Assembly: GCA_031308135.1 (NCBI GenBank)
Contig: JAHLJT010004567.1
Coordinates: 31,531,602-31,595,601 of the forward strand
Reading direction: 5' to 3'
DNA: 64,000 nt
Source of the DNA: Acheta domesticus
Lineage: Eukaryota > Arthropoda > Insecta > Orthoptera > Gryllidae
Positions 34,369 to 46,279 of the stretch are shown piece by piece. A program made the position numbers and the translations under genes. Positions within the stretch are counted from its first letter, which is position 1; every line of letters begins with the position of its first letter. The notes under the pieces were generated by a model. The model saw only the letters and a program-made list of their open reading frames with translations, did not search any database and was not told the origin of the DNA.

Positions 34369-34930
34369 ATTATTTCGTGTTTCCGGACTCATCAAATGCA
34401 ATGGCCAATAGTCCCGTACGTGTACTACAAGTTTTTATCACGGGAGGTGGCAATGGTCTTCCCTCGCTGGTTCGTGCGATCTGTTTTCGACCTACACTTC
34501 GGCTTGCAGAGCTTTCCTCAACTCTTCATCAGTGGGATACTGCCCGGGTCGGCACAAGCTCTAAGCTCCCGACTGGTCTCCCAAAATGGGTGGTAGTGTA
34601 GTACATGTGTAACTGTGTGTGTGTGTGAGGGAGGTGGATAGGACAAGAAAAAGGAAGGAAAGATCGAGCGAGGTTCCTGACCCGTTTGTTAGAATTCTGT
34701 CTCGGAATTCGCCAAGTGTTGATCGGAGAAGGCGAGGAAAATACATATCAGAGCAGCCAGCCGCTAGAATTCTCCTTCACACAGCGTCTGAAGTCGATCT
34801 TAGCTATATAGCTAAGGTCAAAAATCCTGTCACCATTCAGACTCGAACCCTAGGACATTCCTGTCAGAGGCACTGCATTGACATCAGTTGGCAGACAGAG
34901 ACACTCATTGACATCTGAGCCATCAGTTTT
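34369..34930 (-). mobile_element. SINE1 copy, full length, minus orientation
   Basis: This is the most complete copy. The word ttttaattg occurs just outside each end (34360-34368 and 34931-34939) and may be the target-site duplication. On the minus strand the head reads gatggctcagatgtcaatg (A-box-like), then gggttcgagtc (B-box). A segment of the head, gatgtcaatg.agtg.ctctg, is duplicated in tandem, so the A-box region is longer than in a tRNA. The body follows through tcctcaccttctccgatca-type words to ggaaacacgaaataatc at the tail. The family is about 550 bp. Confidence 0.8.
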
Positions 34931-35059
34931 TTTTAATTGGTATGAACAAGTGTTTTTCATTGCACACACTCTCCAGGTAAAGTGCTTCAGCGCAATAACG
35001 AAATTGAAAAGTCTAATTTTTGTCCTCCAATCACACGCATTCAGCTAGTGCGTCTCTCA

Positions 35060-35325
35060 GGAGCGTGCAGGTCTTCTCGCGACCGCCCCCCCCCCCGCCG
35101 CCCACTGCTCTGCCCTCTTGCGGCAGTTTGCTCAAACACTCGCGACGCCCTCGTCTCGGCCTTCCTTACAGGCCATTCCCTTTGACACGCTGCAGCCTTC
35201 TCTCCTCAAACAAGCCTCTTTCTCCTCCCTCTCTCCACTACCCTTCCTCCTTCCTACCTCCTGGCCCGCCATTGCTGGCTCCCCGGCTCGCGGGCCGGCG
35301 TCGTCTTTTGTCTGACGTCGGATCC
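35060..35325. promoter_or_regulatory. C-rich / CpG patch
   Basis: It contains a C homopolymer at about 35087-35095, tcgcgaccgccccc, and a ggctcgcgggccggcgtcgtc block near 35285. It could be a promoter island. No splice signals are called. Confidence 0.4.
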
Positions 35326-36118
35326 GCGAAAAGGGTTTGGATTGGGAAATTTCTTTGATATTCCTGCGGCTGAAGGCGACCTCGGTTCCTCGAGGAAATT
35401 GACTGAAATTACGTAAACAAAGACGGGGAGCACTCGAAGAAAGCTTGCCTCTAGCGTGATAAGCCGCTCGTCGATCAGATGAATGCTTTGCTAACGCCGC
35501 TGAGGATGCAATGGAATTACTGCTCTAGTGCCTTGCAAGTAGCTGGTGTTTGAGGAGGATTCTCAAAATTCTACGAAACGACCTGCCACTGAGATGGGAC
35601 ACAAGCCTCCACGTTGACTGCCTTAGATGTAGTTTGCTTTCTTTATTGCATCCGGAAGTCCGCAATTTTACTCTTTGAGGGAGGAGGTAATGAATGGAAT
35701 GGAATTCTACTCGTGTTATTCCACATTCAGAACCTCGAATGAAATATTTGCTGCGGTTTTCCTCTTATACATCGTTTCAAAATATACTTTCGCTGTAACT
35801 TGGTTTACCTGCTCTCCAGAACGTGCTTGAAATTTCACAACGTAAAAAAAGAAAAATAGCGTTGTACGTGAATTGTGAACCAAGTAATGATATTCACGAG
35901 TAAGGTGCTTTCATGGAATGCATATCAATGAGGGAATTCAGATGGCGATAAACTTTCGTTCTACCTTTTATCACATTCTATAAACAGAATTGGTATGATT
36001 GAAGATAATTCCGGAAATTAGAGGAATTCTAGGGCGTCAGATCATTGGATTATTGGATGTATGTTTGAATAGTTTCTAAAACAGAGGCTCTGGTGTGTAA
36101 TATTAACTTTCAATTCTA
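35326..36118. other. Spacer
   Basis: Neutral to AT-rich sequence without recognised features. Confidence 0.4.
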
Positions 36119-36119
36119 G

Positions 36120-36900
36120 CCATATCAATATAGATAAATAAATGTCAAGTGTCTGTCTGTAATTTTCTATTTTTAAGCATTTAAACACTATTTCAACTTG
36201 ATTATTCAATTATTAAAACGAATCTCACGTCAAATCAAATGTCTGTCTGTCTGGGTGTACAAACCGATTTAACTGAAAACCTATTGAATCTATCAACTTG
36301 AAATTTAAACACATTATATATAATACCCATGGAACCAACATAGAGCTTGTTTTACCCTGGTATCCTCAAGGTTCCGAAGGTATGATTTTTTGTTGATCGC
36401 CATATAATGTCTTGCTCTGCCCCGTTAAATAAGAATATAAATGGCAATAGCAACAGTATTAACAATAACGATAAGTCATAATCAATATATCAATCAATAT
36501 CGATAAATAAATTTGAAGTATCAGTGTGTGATTTTCGATTTTCAACTTTAAATACATTTTCAACTTGCATATTCGATTACAAAACGAATCTCATGTCAAA
36601 TAAATTATTGTTTGTCTTTCTGTCCGTCTGTACAAACAGATTTAACTCAAAAACTACTTCATTGAGCAACATGAAATTTCAGCATAGAGACACTAATCAT
36701 GGGACTAACTTAGTTTTGTTTTACCATGGTATCTCCAACGATTTCGAAGATAAGATTTTCTGATCTCTCTTCCCCCCTGCATTGCTCACCTTTGTGCCTT
36801 TGTTACATAAAATGAATGCTTGTGTTTGTATGTATCAAGAAAATCATAGAACTTCTGGAGCGATTTGTCGAAAATTTGGCACAAATATTACTTTTGAGAG
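36120..36900. repeat. Tandem-duplicated ~368-bp repeat of transposon type
   Basis: Two diverged copies begin at about 36130 and 36498. Each has gataaataaat, then cattttcaacttg-type, aaaacgaatctca.gtcaaat, a tgtctgtctgtct-like run, acaaac.gatttaact.aaaac, and ttgttttaccntggtatc in the same order. The third part (36808-36895) has cttctggagcgatttgtc followed by gaaaatttggcac. The combination of a TCTG run, then aaaacta, then gatt..gaaattt is a recurrent signature of insect noncoding transposons. The class is not assigned. Confidence 0.7.
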
Positions 36901-36944
36901 GTCAATAATAAAAAAAAAGTAGCGTTCATGCAATTCAAAACCGT

Positions 36945-37185
36945 TGCTTCAAAGCGTTTTTAAGATTCAGTTAAAGCGGACGGCCAGCAAAGAACGGACG
37001 AAGCACAGACAGCGAAAAGAGAGAGAGAGAGAGGAGCGGAAGAAACGAAAGAAGCGAAAGAAAGAGGAGCGGCGCAGCAGGCAAAGGTGGAGTGAAAGAG
37101 CCCCCCGAGAAAAGGAATGGGCGTGTCAGAAAGAAGGAGGAAGCGGCAGGGGCGTGATGGGCAGAAAGAACAGATAGACCGGAAC
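36945..37185. repeat. Purine-rich low-complexity stretch
   Basis: It consists of gagagagagagag, agaaacgaaagaagcg and agaaaaggaatggg-type words. The resulting Lys/Arg/Glu frame is compositional. Confidence 0.7.
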
Positions 37186-37189
37186 GGGC

Positions 37190-38890
37190 TCTATGGGCGG
37201 TGCGGAAGGTGTCTTTAGGACGATGATGGCTTGCCAGATATAGTACCTATTTTGGTATTTTGCCTTGTGTTTGCCTTGTTTTGCCTTATATGTTACATAT
37301 ACCTTGTATGTTCTTCCTTTTTAGTCATTGTTTTGTTTTTCTTTTCTCCTGGCACCGACCTCCATGAAATTGGAAACGTATCTACAAGCATGGAGAACAT
37401 GAAGGCATGGTCGTGTTTTGTCGATCGTTGAAGCTGAGGCTCTAGGGTCAGTTGGTGTTAAACATCTAAATGAGAAAGAAATATGATACTAATAAAGATT
37501 TTTGAGTTATTCGTTGATGCAAACAGGCTTTGTTCGGTCAAAGGAATCCCACCCAATTTTTCAGTATGGCCTGAGTTACCTTTTAAGGACTGCTCTCTGC
37601 AAATGATATACCCTTCTCAGGACTGGCGATAACACAAGCGCGAATAACAAAAAAATATGTTTTATTTAAGAGCAATTTAGTTGCCGTGTAGCGATATTTT
37701 TAGTTCTGTAGTATATATATAAGATTAATATTGAAAAATTTTAATATACTTTATACTCATATTTAGAGGCGCACGACGTGTAATAATAGCAACATTAACT
37801 TCTGATACATTTCCTTCTATCAACGATCGTTCGTGTAATTAATATAAAAAATTAACTGATTTAATCTTTTTCACAAAACCACAACGGGCCACAAAGGGTT
37901 TGCACAAAACCACAACGAGCAACGAAACAATTTTCAAGAAAATATTTTTGAACATTGAAAATATTTCTACAGATTATTATTGCGTTTAGTAATTTTCCTG
38001 AACACAGCGGAAAGAAGAAACCATCTCTTTAAGCTTGAACTCATTTGTCAAAATGAAACTAGTTTTATTGCTCGTTATAAAATATTCCGCAAATATGTCC
38101 ATGCTAATTAATCATTGGTAATAATTTAAGACATAAAATCAATTTCATTCGCATACAACGGAAAATTATGCATAAAACTTACCAGACATACACGACACAC
38201 TAATTAACCTTATTGCAAGCTGTTAGTAAAAGAGTGATATTGCAAAAACATTCATTAACAAGACCGTCAGTTATGATACTGTCTACAAACTAATTGAGAG
38301 TTCGACAACAGTTTTACTGTAGTTCTTCTGTAAAACTAACATTAGTTAATGAAAAGTTCTGTTCACAAAAGAATTTCATGAAAAACCATTGTGGTATTAC
38401 ATTATGGAATTATATGGCATACATCAAGTTGAAGAAAACTCAATAATTTCTTAATTTTTCCTACTAAAACACTCAGGAAATTTAATTTGTCTTTGTGACG
38501 CCGTCACATGTACGAATAGATTGATCCTTTTATCTTAGATATTCTTCACATCTTCCATACGATATCCTGGTTGTGGGTTTCTGGAAATTCAATAGAATCT
38601 TGGAAGACAAAGAATGAAACATAATTCGTTTTCGTAGATGTTTGTTTGATAAATGATAAAAACAACTCTTAAAAAATGAATCTATGACGTATTATATCTG
38701 AAAGTTTAGAGAAAATGTTATCATTATATTTAATTGATCTGTGTCAAAAAAGAATGTTGCAGAAAGCGCGGTTAAATACATAAAGAATAGGGGAAATCCA
38801 CTCCAAAAGACATCAACTTCGTTGGAGGAAAATGGTGAATTTGAAAAATCTATGAAGAAAGATAGGAAAAACTAGTGGTGCTAAAACAGT
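37190..38890. other. AT-rich spacer
   Basis: An 11-codon-scale T-rich passage at 37245-37345 gives a hydrophobic 66-codon frame with no family. The rest shows nothing. A short direct repeat, acaaaaccacaacg, occurs near 37873 and 37902. Confidence 0.45.
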
Positions 38891-38894
38891 ACGT

Positions 38895-39565
38895 ACCTTC
38901 TCGCCCGTATTTGCACGCAAAATTACGCGAAAAGTACTCATATTTTCGAAAAATTGTACGCAACCTTATTTCAAAATCTTTAAGGAACAGATTTCATTAA
39001 CGGAAAAAACTCTATCTTTAATATTGTAGCTGTAGGAAAACTCCGAAAACATTTTCATAGACATAAATTTTCAAAAAATTAGATTTTTCAACGAACATGA
39101 TAACTGCGCCATTCCCTTAAACGTCCTTCACACTATCGAACAACATTTAATCAAAAACGATGTGGCAATTTTTTTTGAAAATTTTGAAAATGTGTCTGGG
39201 ACTTTATATAAATTCTCTCCAAAATTAAAATATCGGTTTCAAATTCAAGAGGCCGCGACATCAGCCTGCTGATTGGAGAATACCAATTTTCGAGAAAATG
39301 GGCTAAACGGTTTAGCCGCTAGTGTTGTTCGCAGACGGACGAACATTTTGCCATTATTCGATTTTTCGGTATCGACGACTACCAAAACAGGGATTCGGGC
39401 TACACCAAATGATAGATACTTTTTTTCTAAATGCAACAACTGGATTTATCCACTTTTTCGTTAGCAGAGCCCTGTAATAAGAGATTTTCTCCATAAAAAT
39501 TCGCCATTTTTTGCGCAGCATTACATACAGTAAATTCCTCTCTACTCTGTAGCGAGAAAGTAAAA
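38895..39565. repeat. R-AT dispersed repeat, near full length
   Basis: It starts ccttctcgcc and ends tagcgagaaagta, giving a short inverted ttctcgc/gcgagaa terminus. In between are aggaacagatttcattaac, gaaaattttgaaaatgt, aaaattaaaatatcggtttc, aggccgcgac, gctaaacggtttagccgc and gcagacggacgaacatt. It is about 670 bp with no coding capacity. It is the best reference copy for the family. Confidence 0.7.
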
Positions 39566-39689
39566 AATAAATTAAATACGAATAAAAAGTAAGATTATAT
39601 ACAAATTTTGTTAGAACATTGGTTATATTTGAAAATAAAAAATTGACATCTGCTTCATTGTGTCATTGATTTGGAAGGCGTCCATAGCC

Positions 39690-39865
39690 CTGCTCGGAAG
39701 CCGCGAGCCCCGTCACGCGCGACGCGCCTGCTGATAGTCATCTGTCGTGCGCGCGGTGGAGTCTCTTTGGCGTGGCGGTCGGCACGCGGCGCCGTTTACT
39801 ACGCCAGGTCACGATTGGTGCGCTTGGCGGGCAGAGTGGTGGTCGGTCGGGCTGACAGACTGACA
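39690..39865. promoter_or_regulatory. Small CpG island
   Basis: CpG-rich words (cgtcacgcgcgacgcgcctg, ggcacgcggcgccg) end near 39850. Its relation to the minus-strand exon at 40014 is unknown; it would lie in that gene's first intron. Confidence 0.4.
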
Positions 39866-40013
39866 GGCGTCGAATATATGACGTTAGTGTGGGATAAAAC
39901 TAAATAGGAAAGGATTACGGTAGTTTCTTGCCCCTGTTGAACATACAGGAGTAGTACTGGATAAAAAATTATTGCTGGACCACTTAGAAAAAAAACAACA
40001 TGGCGTCGCTTAC

Positions 40014-40230
40014 CTCGGGAGGCGTGGCGAAGCCATCCCCCCCTGCTCCCGAGGGGGAGCCACGTTGAACTCAAGGACCGCCCAACAACTGATTCGTTCT
40101 TGCAACTTAGTTCCCACGCTTCAACACTAGGTTTCGGGACGTTCGTCAAGCTGTCGTCTGTCCAGGCTGTCTTCTTCCTGCGCTTGTCCAGGCCGAGGCG
40201 GTGGCGGCGGTGGCGACGGCGGTTCCTCAT
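40014..40230 (-). CDS. Candidate first coding exon, minus strand, product unknown
   Basis: On the minus strand an ATG at 40230 (context cggccatga) opens 72 codons. The N-terminus is very basic, with repeated Arg-Arg-His and a KRRKK stretch at about residues 16-20. A more mixed segment with several Ser and Trp follows. The frame ends at cccgag|gtaagc (donor at 40013-40008), a near-consensus splice donor, in phase 1. The same frame is open upstream to an ATG at 40365, so the true start is uncertain, and the exon could be 5' leader. The basic N-terminus could be a nuclear localisation signal. No family is recognised. CpG content is raised around it. Confidence 0.3.
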
Positions 40231-40369
40231 GGCCGGGAAGTTGAGCCTATAAGAGAGGGAACCTTCCCATCCGCAACTTTTCCCGTATGCGCAGTCCAAG
40301 TTATTTTTTATAAGTGGTCGAGCTATAACATTGTGTCCGCCTACTTGCTCTGCAAATGAAGGCACCCCC

Positions 40370-41585
40370 GTGCTTAAACAGTGTACGCCTTTGTTAGAGA
40401 CCTAGTAACTAATACGACCCGCGAAAATTGCAGCGCAGAAGCGAGCAGCGAGGACTGCAATAGACCTTAACGATGAACACGCATTCTTGTCCGCGCATAT
40501 TAATATAAATACTCGTATGTATATGAAGGCGTTGGAGCAATAACATGATATGTCACATTTATGATGAAATTGGGATATTATTGTATTTCGACTCCCCATA
40601 GATGTACCTAGATGTGTTTTTATTTTAAAGATTCGCCGGAAGATGGCGGTGTCATTCATAAATTAATATGCTGTATCCCAATGTGTAGAATGTAATGTCT
40701 AAAACTTTACTTTCCTTTTTCTCAAACCTTACGTATAGTGTTATAGCATGTTATAACCCCCTGTCTTCATATATATTTTATGGCACAGTAGATCTGAGTT
40801 TCCTGTTTCGATCATATTTCCCTATAGTCAGATTCACGTAACTAGGAAATAATTTTCGTTACAATGGTCCAAATCTGTTGCATATACAGCGGATCTCACA
40901 AAACGATAAATAATTCCACTCTTTTATTTTCTACTTCCTGAATAAAACATAGCAAAATAATAATTTTGAAATCTCCCTTATAAATATTTACATTTCTTTC
41001 TGTTATGGTAAATGTTATAAAACCTGAAAAGCTGCGTAAAAGTAAATGTTTCTAATGATGTACAGAAAAGAATTGGAATTTCGGGAAATCGGAAATGTTT
41101 ATCAGAATTTGATGTTGTATATGTTTTTAATAGTAATGTTTTCCTACTACTGGTTGTTTTGGGTTACGTTTGTGAATTTGAAAAAACAATAATTTGGTGG
41201 TGATAAAACATGATTAGTAGTAGTAGTAGGGTGGGTCCCGATGATTTATTGTTATATTTACTGCCACAATTTCATGAGTATATGTGTGTACATTTGAAAT
41301 TATAATGATCAATCCCGCAAAAAAGGCTGCTATTAAAGAAAAGCCGTTTATGTCTATTACTATTCTGCAATAGGAAGTTTTGGTGAAGGATTCTGCAATT
41401 TGAAGTTAATTCGAATGAGTAGATTCCACATCGTCTACTTCTCAGGTCGTAATTCCTATAAGTGTTGTGAATGACATACTCCGAGAAGTGGTAGTGTTCT
41501 TCTCCTTCTTGAATGCGAGATTCGGAGCTGAACTATCCTCAATTTTTGGGTTTCCCCCCTTTCATATGTATCCCCCCAGATATTT
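40370..41585. other. AT-rich spacer
   Basis: A YY1-like aagatggcgg lies at 40639. A short tag repeat sits near 41216-41229. Otherwise it is featureless. Confidence 0.45.
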
Positions 41586-41599
41586 TCCCCAGAACAGTG

Positions 41600-41885
41600 T
41601 AGTGCTCGTTTGTACTTGGCGCGTCGGCCCGTGTACGGACCATGGCCTATCAGCAGCGTCCCATGCTCGCGGCCATGGGTTTAGAGTGTACGTGAGGTGA
41701 GCATGAAGACATCCCTACGCCATATTCTGGTCTTCTCAATCTGAGAAGTGAATTTTGTCATCGCCAAACAGCAACATAACTGGGACATTGCAAGAAAACG
41801 CATACTGTGTCTTGGCCGACCGGGAATCGAACTCGGGGTCGCGTCATGGAGAGCGCGCACTCTGACCAATGACACCGCACTATGT
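41600..41885 (-). mobile_element. SINE2, tRNA-derived
   Basis: Minus-strand reading from 41885: an A-box-like cattggtcagagtgc, then a B-box gagttcgattccc, with spacing suited to a tRNA gene. The head ends at about 41810. A unique body follows (tggcgatgacaaaattcac, gaagaccagaatatggcgta). It is unrelated to SINE1 in body sequence. A full tRNA cloverleaf is not obvious, so I call a SINE, not a tRNA gene. Confidence 0.6.
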
Positions 41886-41944
41886 AGTGTACATCTGTAT
41901 AAATGTATTTGCAAAGAGAATGGAGAGGTCCTAGATGTGGAAGA

Positions 41945-42180
41945 ATTGATTGACCACGGTCCGTGCCCCTTTTTGTAAGGAACTATTTCGGTATTCGACA
42001 GGTATTGATAGGAGAAATTATGAACCAACGATCAGAGCAACCGGTCGCTAGAATTCTTTTCCAGACAAGTGTTCAAATTCGACACAGATTGCTACGGTCG
42101 AAAATCTGCCACAGGTCGAGTCTCAAACCATCGATCTCTCAGTCAACGATGCTGCAGAGTCCACGGAATTGCTTTGGGCC
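41945..42180 (-). mobile_element. SINE1 fragment, head half
   Basis: It shares ggtccgtgcccc.tttgt, cggtattcgacaggtattga, cagagcaaccggtcgct and a degenerate head (gagtctcaaaccatcgatc) with the 34369 copy. The tail half is missing, replaced by SINE2 at the low-coordinate side. Confidence 0.7.
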
Positions 42181-42184
42181 TACA

Positions 42185-44040
42185 GCAGTTGATGGACAAA
42201 TTAGAACTCGTTCTCGATTACGCTCCAGTCCACAAGAAAGGTTCTAACTCTTCGGACGAATGAGTCGTTGGAAATTGAATAATGAATAAGGGGGACTCGC
42301 TGGAAGAAAAGAAAGAAAGAGAGATATTGTGGATGTATGTCACATCTACGACATCTGTGGGTAAATTAAGAGTACAAAATTATGCAATTTACCGTGCACG
42401 CAATTCTCAGCTTCCCTTTCTAAGGTGAAGGAGGAAAGTTTGAAGCATCTTTTACATCCACAGCAGCCGTCCATTTATTAGTAATATTATTTTCCCACGA
42501 GCAATACTAAATCACATGGAGCACGTTTGTAAAAATAAAATATGTCTCTTAAAGCACTTGTGGAAGACATACGATGTAAACAAATTGTTACTGAAAATTG
42601 ATGTACCTTCCGGATTTAAAAAGTATTAATAAAGCATTGCATTTGGAGTAATTTGTCATTTTGATTTTTTCATTTGTCAAAATTTGCTAATAAAACCACT
42701 AAGAAATTTATATAACCGTATAATGTGAAAATAAATATATATGAAATGATAACTGAATAACGTCTATATTTCTACGAAAATAATGTTCACTCTGAGTGGT
42801 CAAACGTTTCATGTATTGCATAGAGAAAGAATGTAGACTGCGTTGCTTTTACAATTACAAATGGCGCCATGTTTTGAAACCATTAGAGCAATGCTAGTTC
42901 ATGCGAATGAATGTGATGCGATGCATTAAATTTCCACGAACGTATTCAACCTCGTGGGACGCTGGTCGATTGGACTTGCATGTCCTTGAACTTAAAATGC
43001 GTTAAACACCAGTGGAACCTCGCTAACACATTTGCAATCTCTCCTCCAGATTAAACTAGTAATACTTTTTCTAGGCTATTTTTATGCAAATTCATTTAGA
43101 AAAGCATTGGTGAAGTTAAAAAGAACGAGAATGAAAATAAAATATTCACGAGAATGAAAATAAAATATTTTTGTAGATATTACATTATTTATTGCTAATT
43201 ATCGTTTATATTAAATATATTAGAAGCTGTGTTGCAAGTTATTAATTATATCGTTTCTCCTGCACTAGAAAAACTAAAATCTATGATCTGAAACAAACGT
43301 CATTTTTAAGTCCAAACAATAAACAGACCTAAAAACTTGAAATTCAGTTTTAAAAATACGGCTTGGACGACTTTCAATATTCTACTCCGAAATGTTCCGA
43401 AAGTACCCTACTTTTGCTTTCTAAAATATTACCCAATGTGTTTAAAACTGCTCGACAGCACAAACAATTGACTACTTCTCTATTAAAATTCCATACTTAT
43501 TTCAGTTTTGAAAATTTTTATTAACTGGGGAATTGAACCACATTTTAATTTCGGTGCGAAATTTCAGTTATCATACGATTTCGTGGCAATTGAAATAAAA
43601 TAATGTCTCTACATGAATATTTCTATTTGGCAATTACCAATAGTAAGACGACTAGAAGCAATGCATATCAGGAGGAAGACGTAGAGTTTCGGTTTCGGAG
43701 GAAAATTGTCCTTTTTGGCGCCGTGGGAGCGAACTTCGGCTCCACTCCTACGCCATCTACAAATTACGCCTGTCACAATCTTGATAGCTGTCTGCAAGTG
43801 GTAGGGCGCTCGCTGCCATGACATGTAGACCTATAAAGCGATAAAAGATCCCGTGATACCAAGTCTATTTCGTTACTTCGTTTTCTTTTTGAAATTACCT
43901 TTCACTGGTTGTGTGAAAGAAACTGAGAAGGCAGAAAATATGTTTTGCTATTCATTCGTTTTGCAGATTGTTTGCACCTTTTTCCAACCGCCTGCACACC
44001 GGAGAAAACAGTCGATAATTTTCGTATTGCTGAAAAAATA
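42185..44040. other. AT-rich spacer
   Basis: It contains a GC-richer patch at 43705-43780 with ttggcgccgtgggagcgaac. A short direct repeat, cgagaatgaaaataaaatat, occurs at 43127 and 43149. No gene is recognised. Confidence 0.45.
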
Positions 44041-44044
44041 GAAT

Positions 44045-45240
44045 ACTAGTTTGATCTCTGTCTTCAATACTATAGTTGTAGGTAGACGACAAAAAGTAAA
44101 ATTTTTGTAATTTTTGAAATATGAGGGATTTTCACGAAATTGAGACCTCTCCCATTCTCTTAAACCACCTTCGCCCTATCCAACAACAAAATTTAATCAC
44201 AAAAATTGGAGCCTTGTTTTTAAATTTTGAAAATGTCTGAGGGGCTTCATGTAAAGTACCCCCTAAAATTAAAATATCGGTTTCAAATTCTTGGGGCCAC
44301 GACGAACAGCGTCTAAACCGTTAACGCTAGCGCCTAAACCGTTTAGCCAATTTTCTCCAAAACTGATCTTCCCTTATCAATTTAAAGGAACTCAAGATCC
44401 TACGCTTTTGAAGTAGATATTTTAATTTTGAGCAGAACTTTATATGAAGCCTCAATTACTTTTTCAAAGTTTTCTCAATTATGGCGCGACATGTTTTGAA
44501 TAAACTTTGTCCTTAAATAGTGAAGAAGACATTTAAAGAAAGGCGAGTACAATTCTTAAAGAAATGTGTCTCGTTTTCGTTGAAATCTGTGATTTGGGTT
44601 TCTCCCTCAAGTTCAATTTTTTGGCGTTTTCCTACAGCCACAATATTGACAATAGAGATTTTTTCCGTAATAAAATATTTTTCCGTAGTGAACGTTTTCA
44701 AAAATATGAGCAAGTTTTCCATAATTTTGTGAGAAATTAGAGCAATTTTTAAACATTATCAAGAAATGCTTTAATTTTTTTCATTAAATTTTCCCCTCCC
44801 ATGTAAAAAGCATGGCGTAAAAAAGGCGGTTATTTAGAGCAAATCAGCATATTTTGGAAAATTGTAAAGGTTAATATTCCAAAACTACAAATTTGAAGAA
44901 AGTATTTTACGTTAAACAAAATCTGTTCTAAAACTAAGATTTTTGCTTAATCTGGTTTAAAAAATACGATGCACAATTTAAAAAAATATATTAATTTTCG
45001 CACAATTTCTGCCTAAAGTCTGTGTTTTTGAGAAAACTGTTTATTAAAACAAACAGTTTTCTAAAAAACCGCTCCAATTCTTTTTGACGGTTACAACAAT
45101 GAAAACTTAAAAGGATGGCGCGCATCTCACTTTCGTTGAACACTGAATGATCTAAAATTGATGACGTAAAAATAATGAGAGAAAGTGTGTGTTGTTGTAG
45201 CATCAAAAGTTTAGATTGCGGTATAGAAAACATAAATTGT
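44045..45240. repeat. R-AT repeat, long or composite copy
   Basis: The first part (to 44290) matches 19190-19400 and 38895-39260. The second part (44290-45240) matches 16790-17440. Together they suggest the complete element is about 1.2 kb. A perfect small hairpin, agaaaactgttt / aaacagttttct, lies at about 45030-45062. It ends atgagagaaagtgtgtg. Confidence 0.7.
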
Positions 45241-45244
45241 GGCT

Positions 45245-46275
45245 CTTTGATTTTAGTGCTCCAGGCTGCAAGGATGCATCGTTTCCGACAAGTATGATGG
45301 TAAACTGCTAAATTTATTCATAAAATAATATCATAACACATTGTGGACTCAATTGTATTTTCAAATGGTGATAATTTAGAAGCAATAAGCATAGTGAATT
45401 ATTACTTGTGTTAAATAGGGACGTGACTGAAACTTTGCGTCCAAACCTTGGTTCAACTATTCAAACACTTGTTCAATATGGCATTTCTTTCACAGTGTTC
45501 TGCCTCTTTTTCACCAACATCAAAACTTACCATAATAGTTCAGATGATTTCCAGGATTCCAACTAACGGGAAAACTACTTTATCAAACTATAGGTAGTAA
45601 ATGCATAAAATTATGAAGCTCTCAAACAACGATTTAACAAAATGAAGAAAATGAGAGAGAATCCTGTAATAGGAATTTAATTCTCTAAACCTCGTTTTCA
45701 TACTTCCTACCCTGAGAAGATTTGCGATTATACCAGAAGCGCAATTAGGTTCCAGAACAAAATGTCCTTCCGGTAGCGTCCCAGTTTGACCGCCGAGTTT
45801 CCACGACAACTTTCCTTTTAGCGGAGTAAAATTAATTTTCATGCAAATCCGCAGATGAACAGAGTCCTGCGAATCGGGGGACGAATCAATGTGCAAAGTG
45901 CTGCCTGGGGAGGGGAGGGCGACGACAGACAGAGAGGGACGATGGAAGTACAGGAAAGAGGTCGGTTAGGAAAGGGACGGGCGTTAGAATCGCGCATGAT
46001 AGAGTTTCCATAAATTGACTAGTTCTGTTACACAATGACCATGGCGGCAGACGCCAACTGTGGGGCCTTCAGGTTCGAATCCCGCTTTGCACGTAAATGT
46101 GTGGGTTAATGCGCAGGGTTTGTCCAAGCAACCATGCCTCCTCTTCAATAATCCTAATGTCTTTTCACAGTCCGAAAATGCGTGTATAAGGTACGAATGT
46201 GAGTGCCTGCGTGACAGGAGAAGAAAACTTTGGGGCTGTAGAAAGCTATCTGAGCGTCACCTGGTCGCCAACAAA
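45245..46275. other. Spacer with a possible tRNA-like B box
   Basis: A ggttcgaatcccgc word at 46071 is a perfect B-box. The upstream atggcggcagac is at best a weak A-box, so this may be a SINE relic. A 102-codon minus frame at 45588-45896 has no recognised domain. Confidence 0.4.
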
Positions 46276-46279
46276 GCCA

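Noticed and set aside
46071..46084. Perfect B-box as a tRNA gene
   Set aside because: No convincing A-box, acceptor stem or anticodon arm around it.
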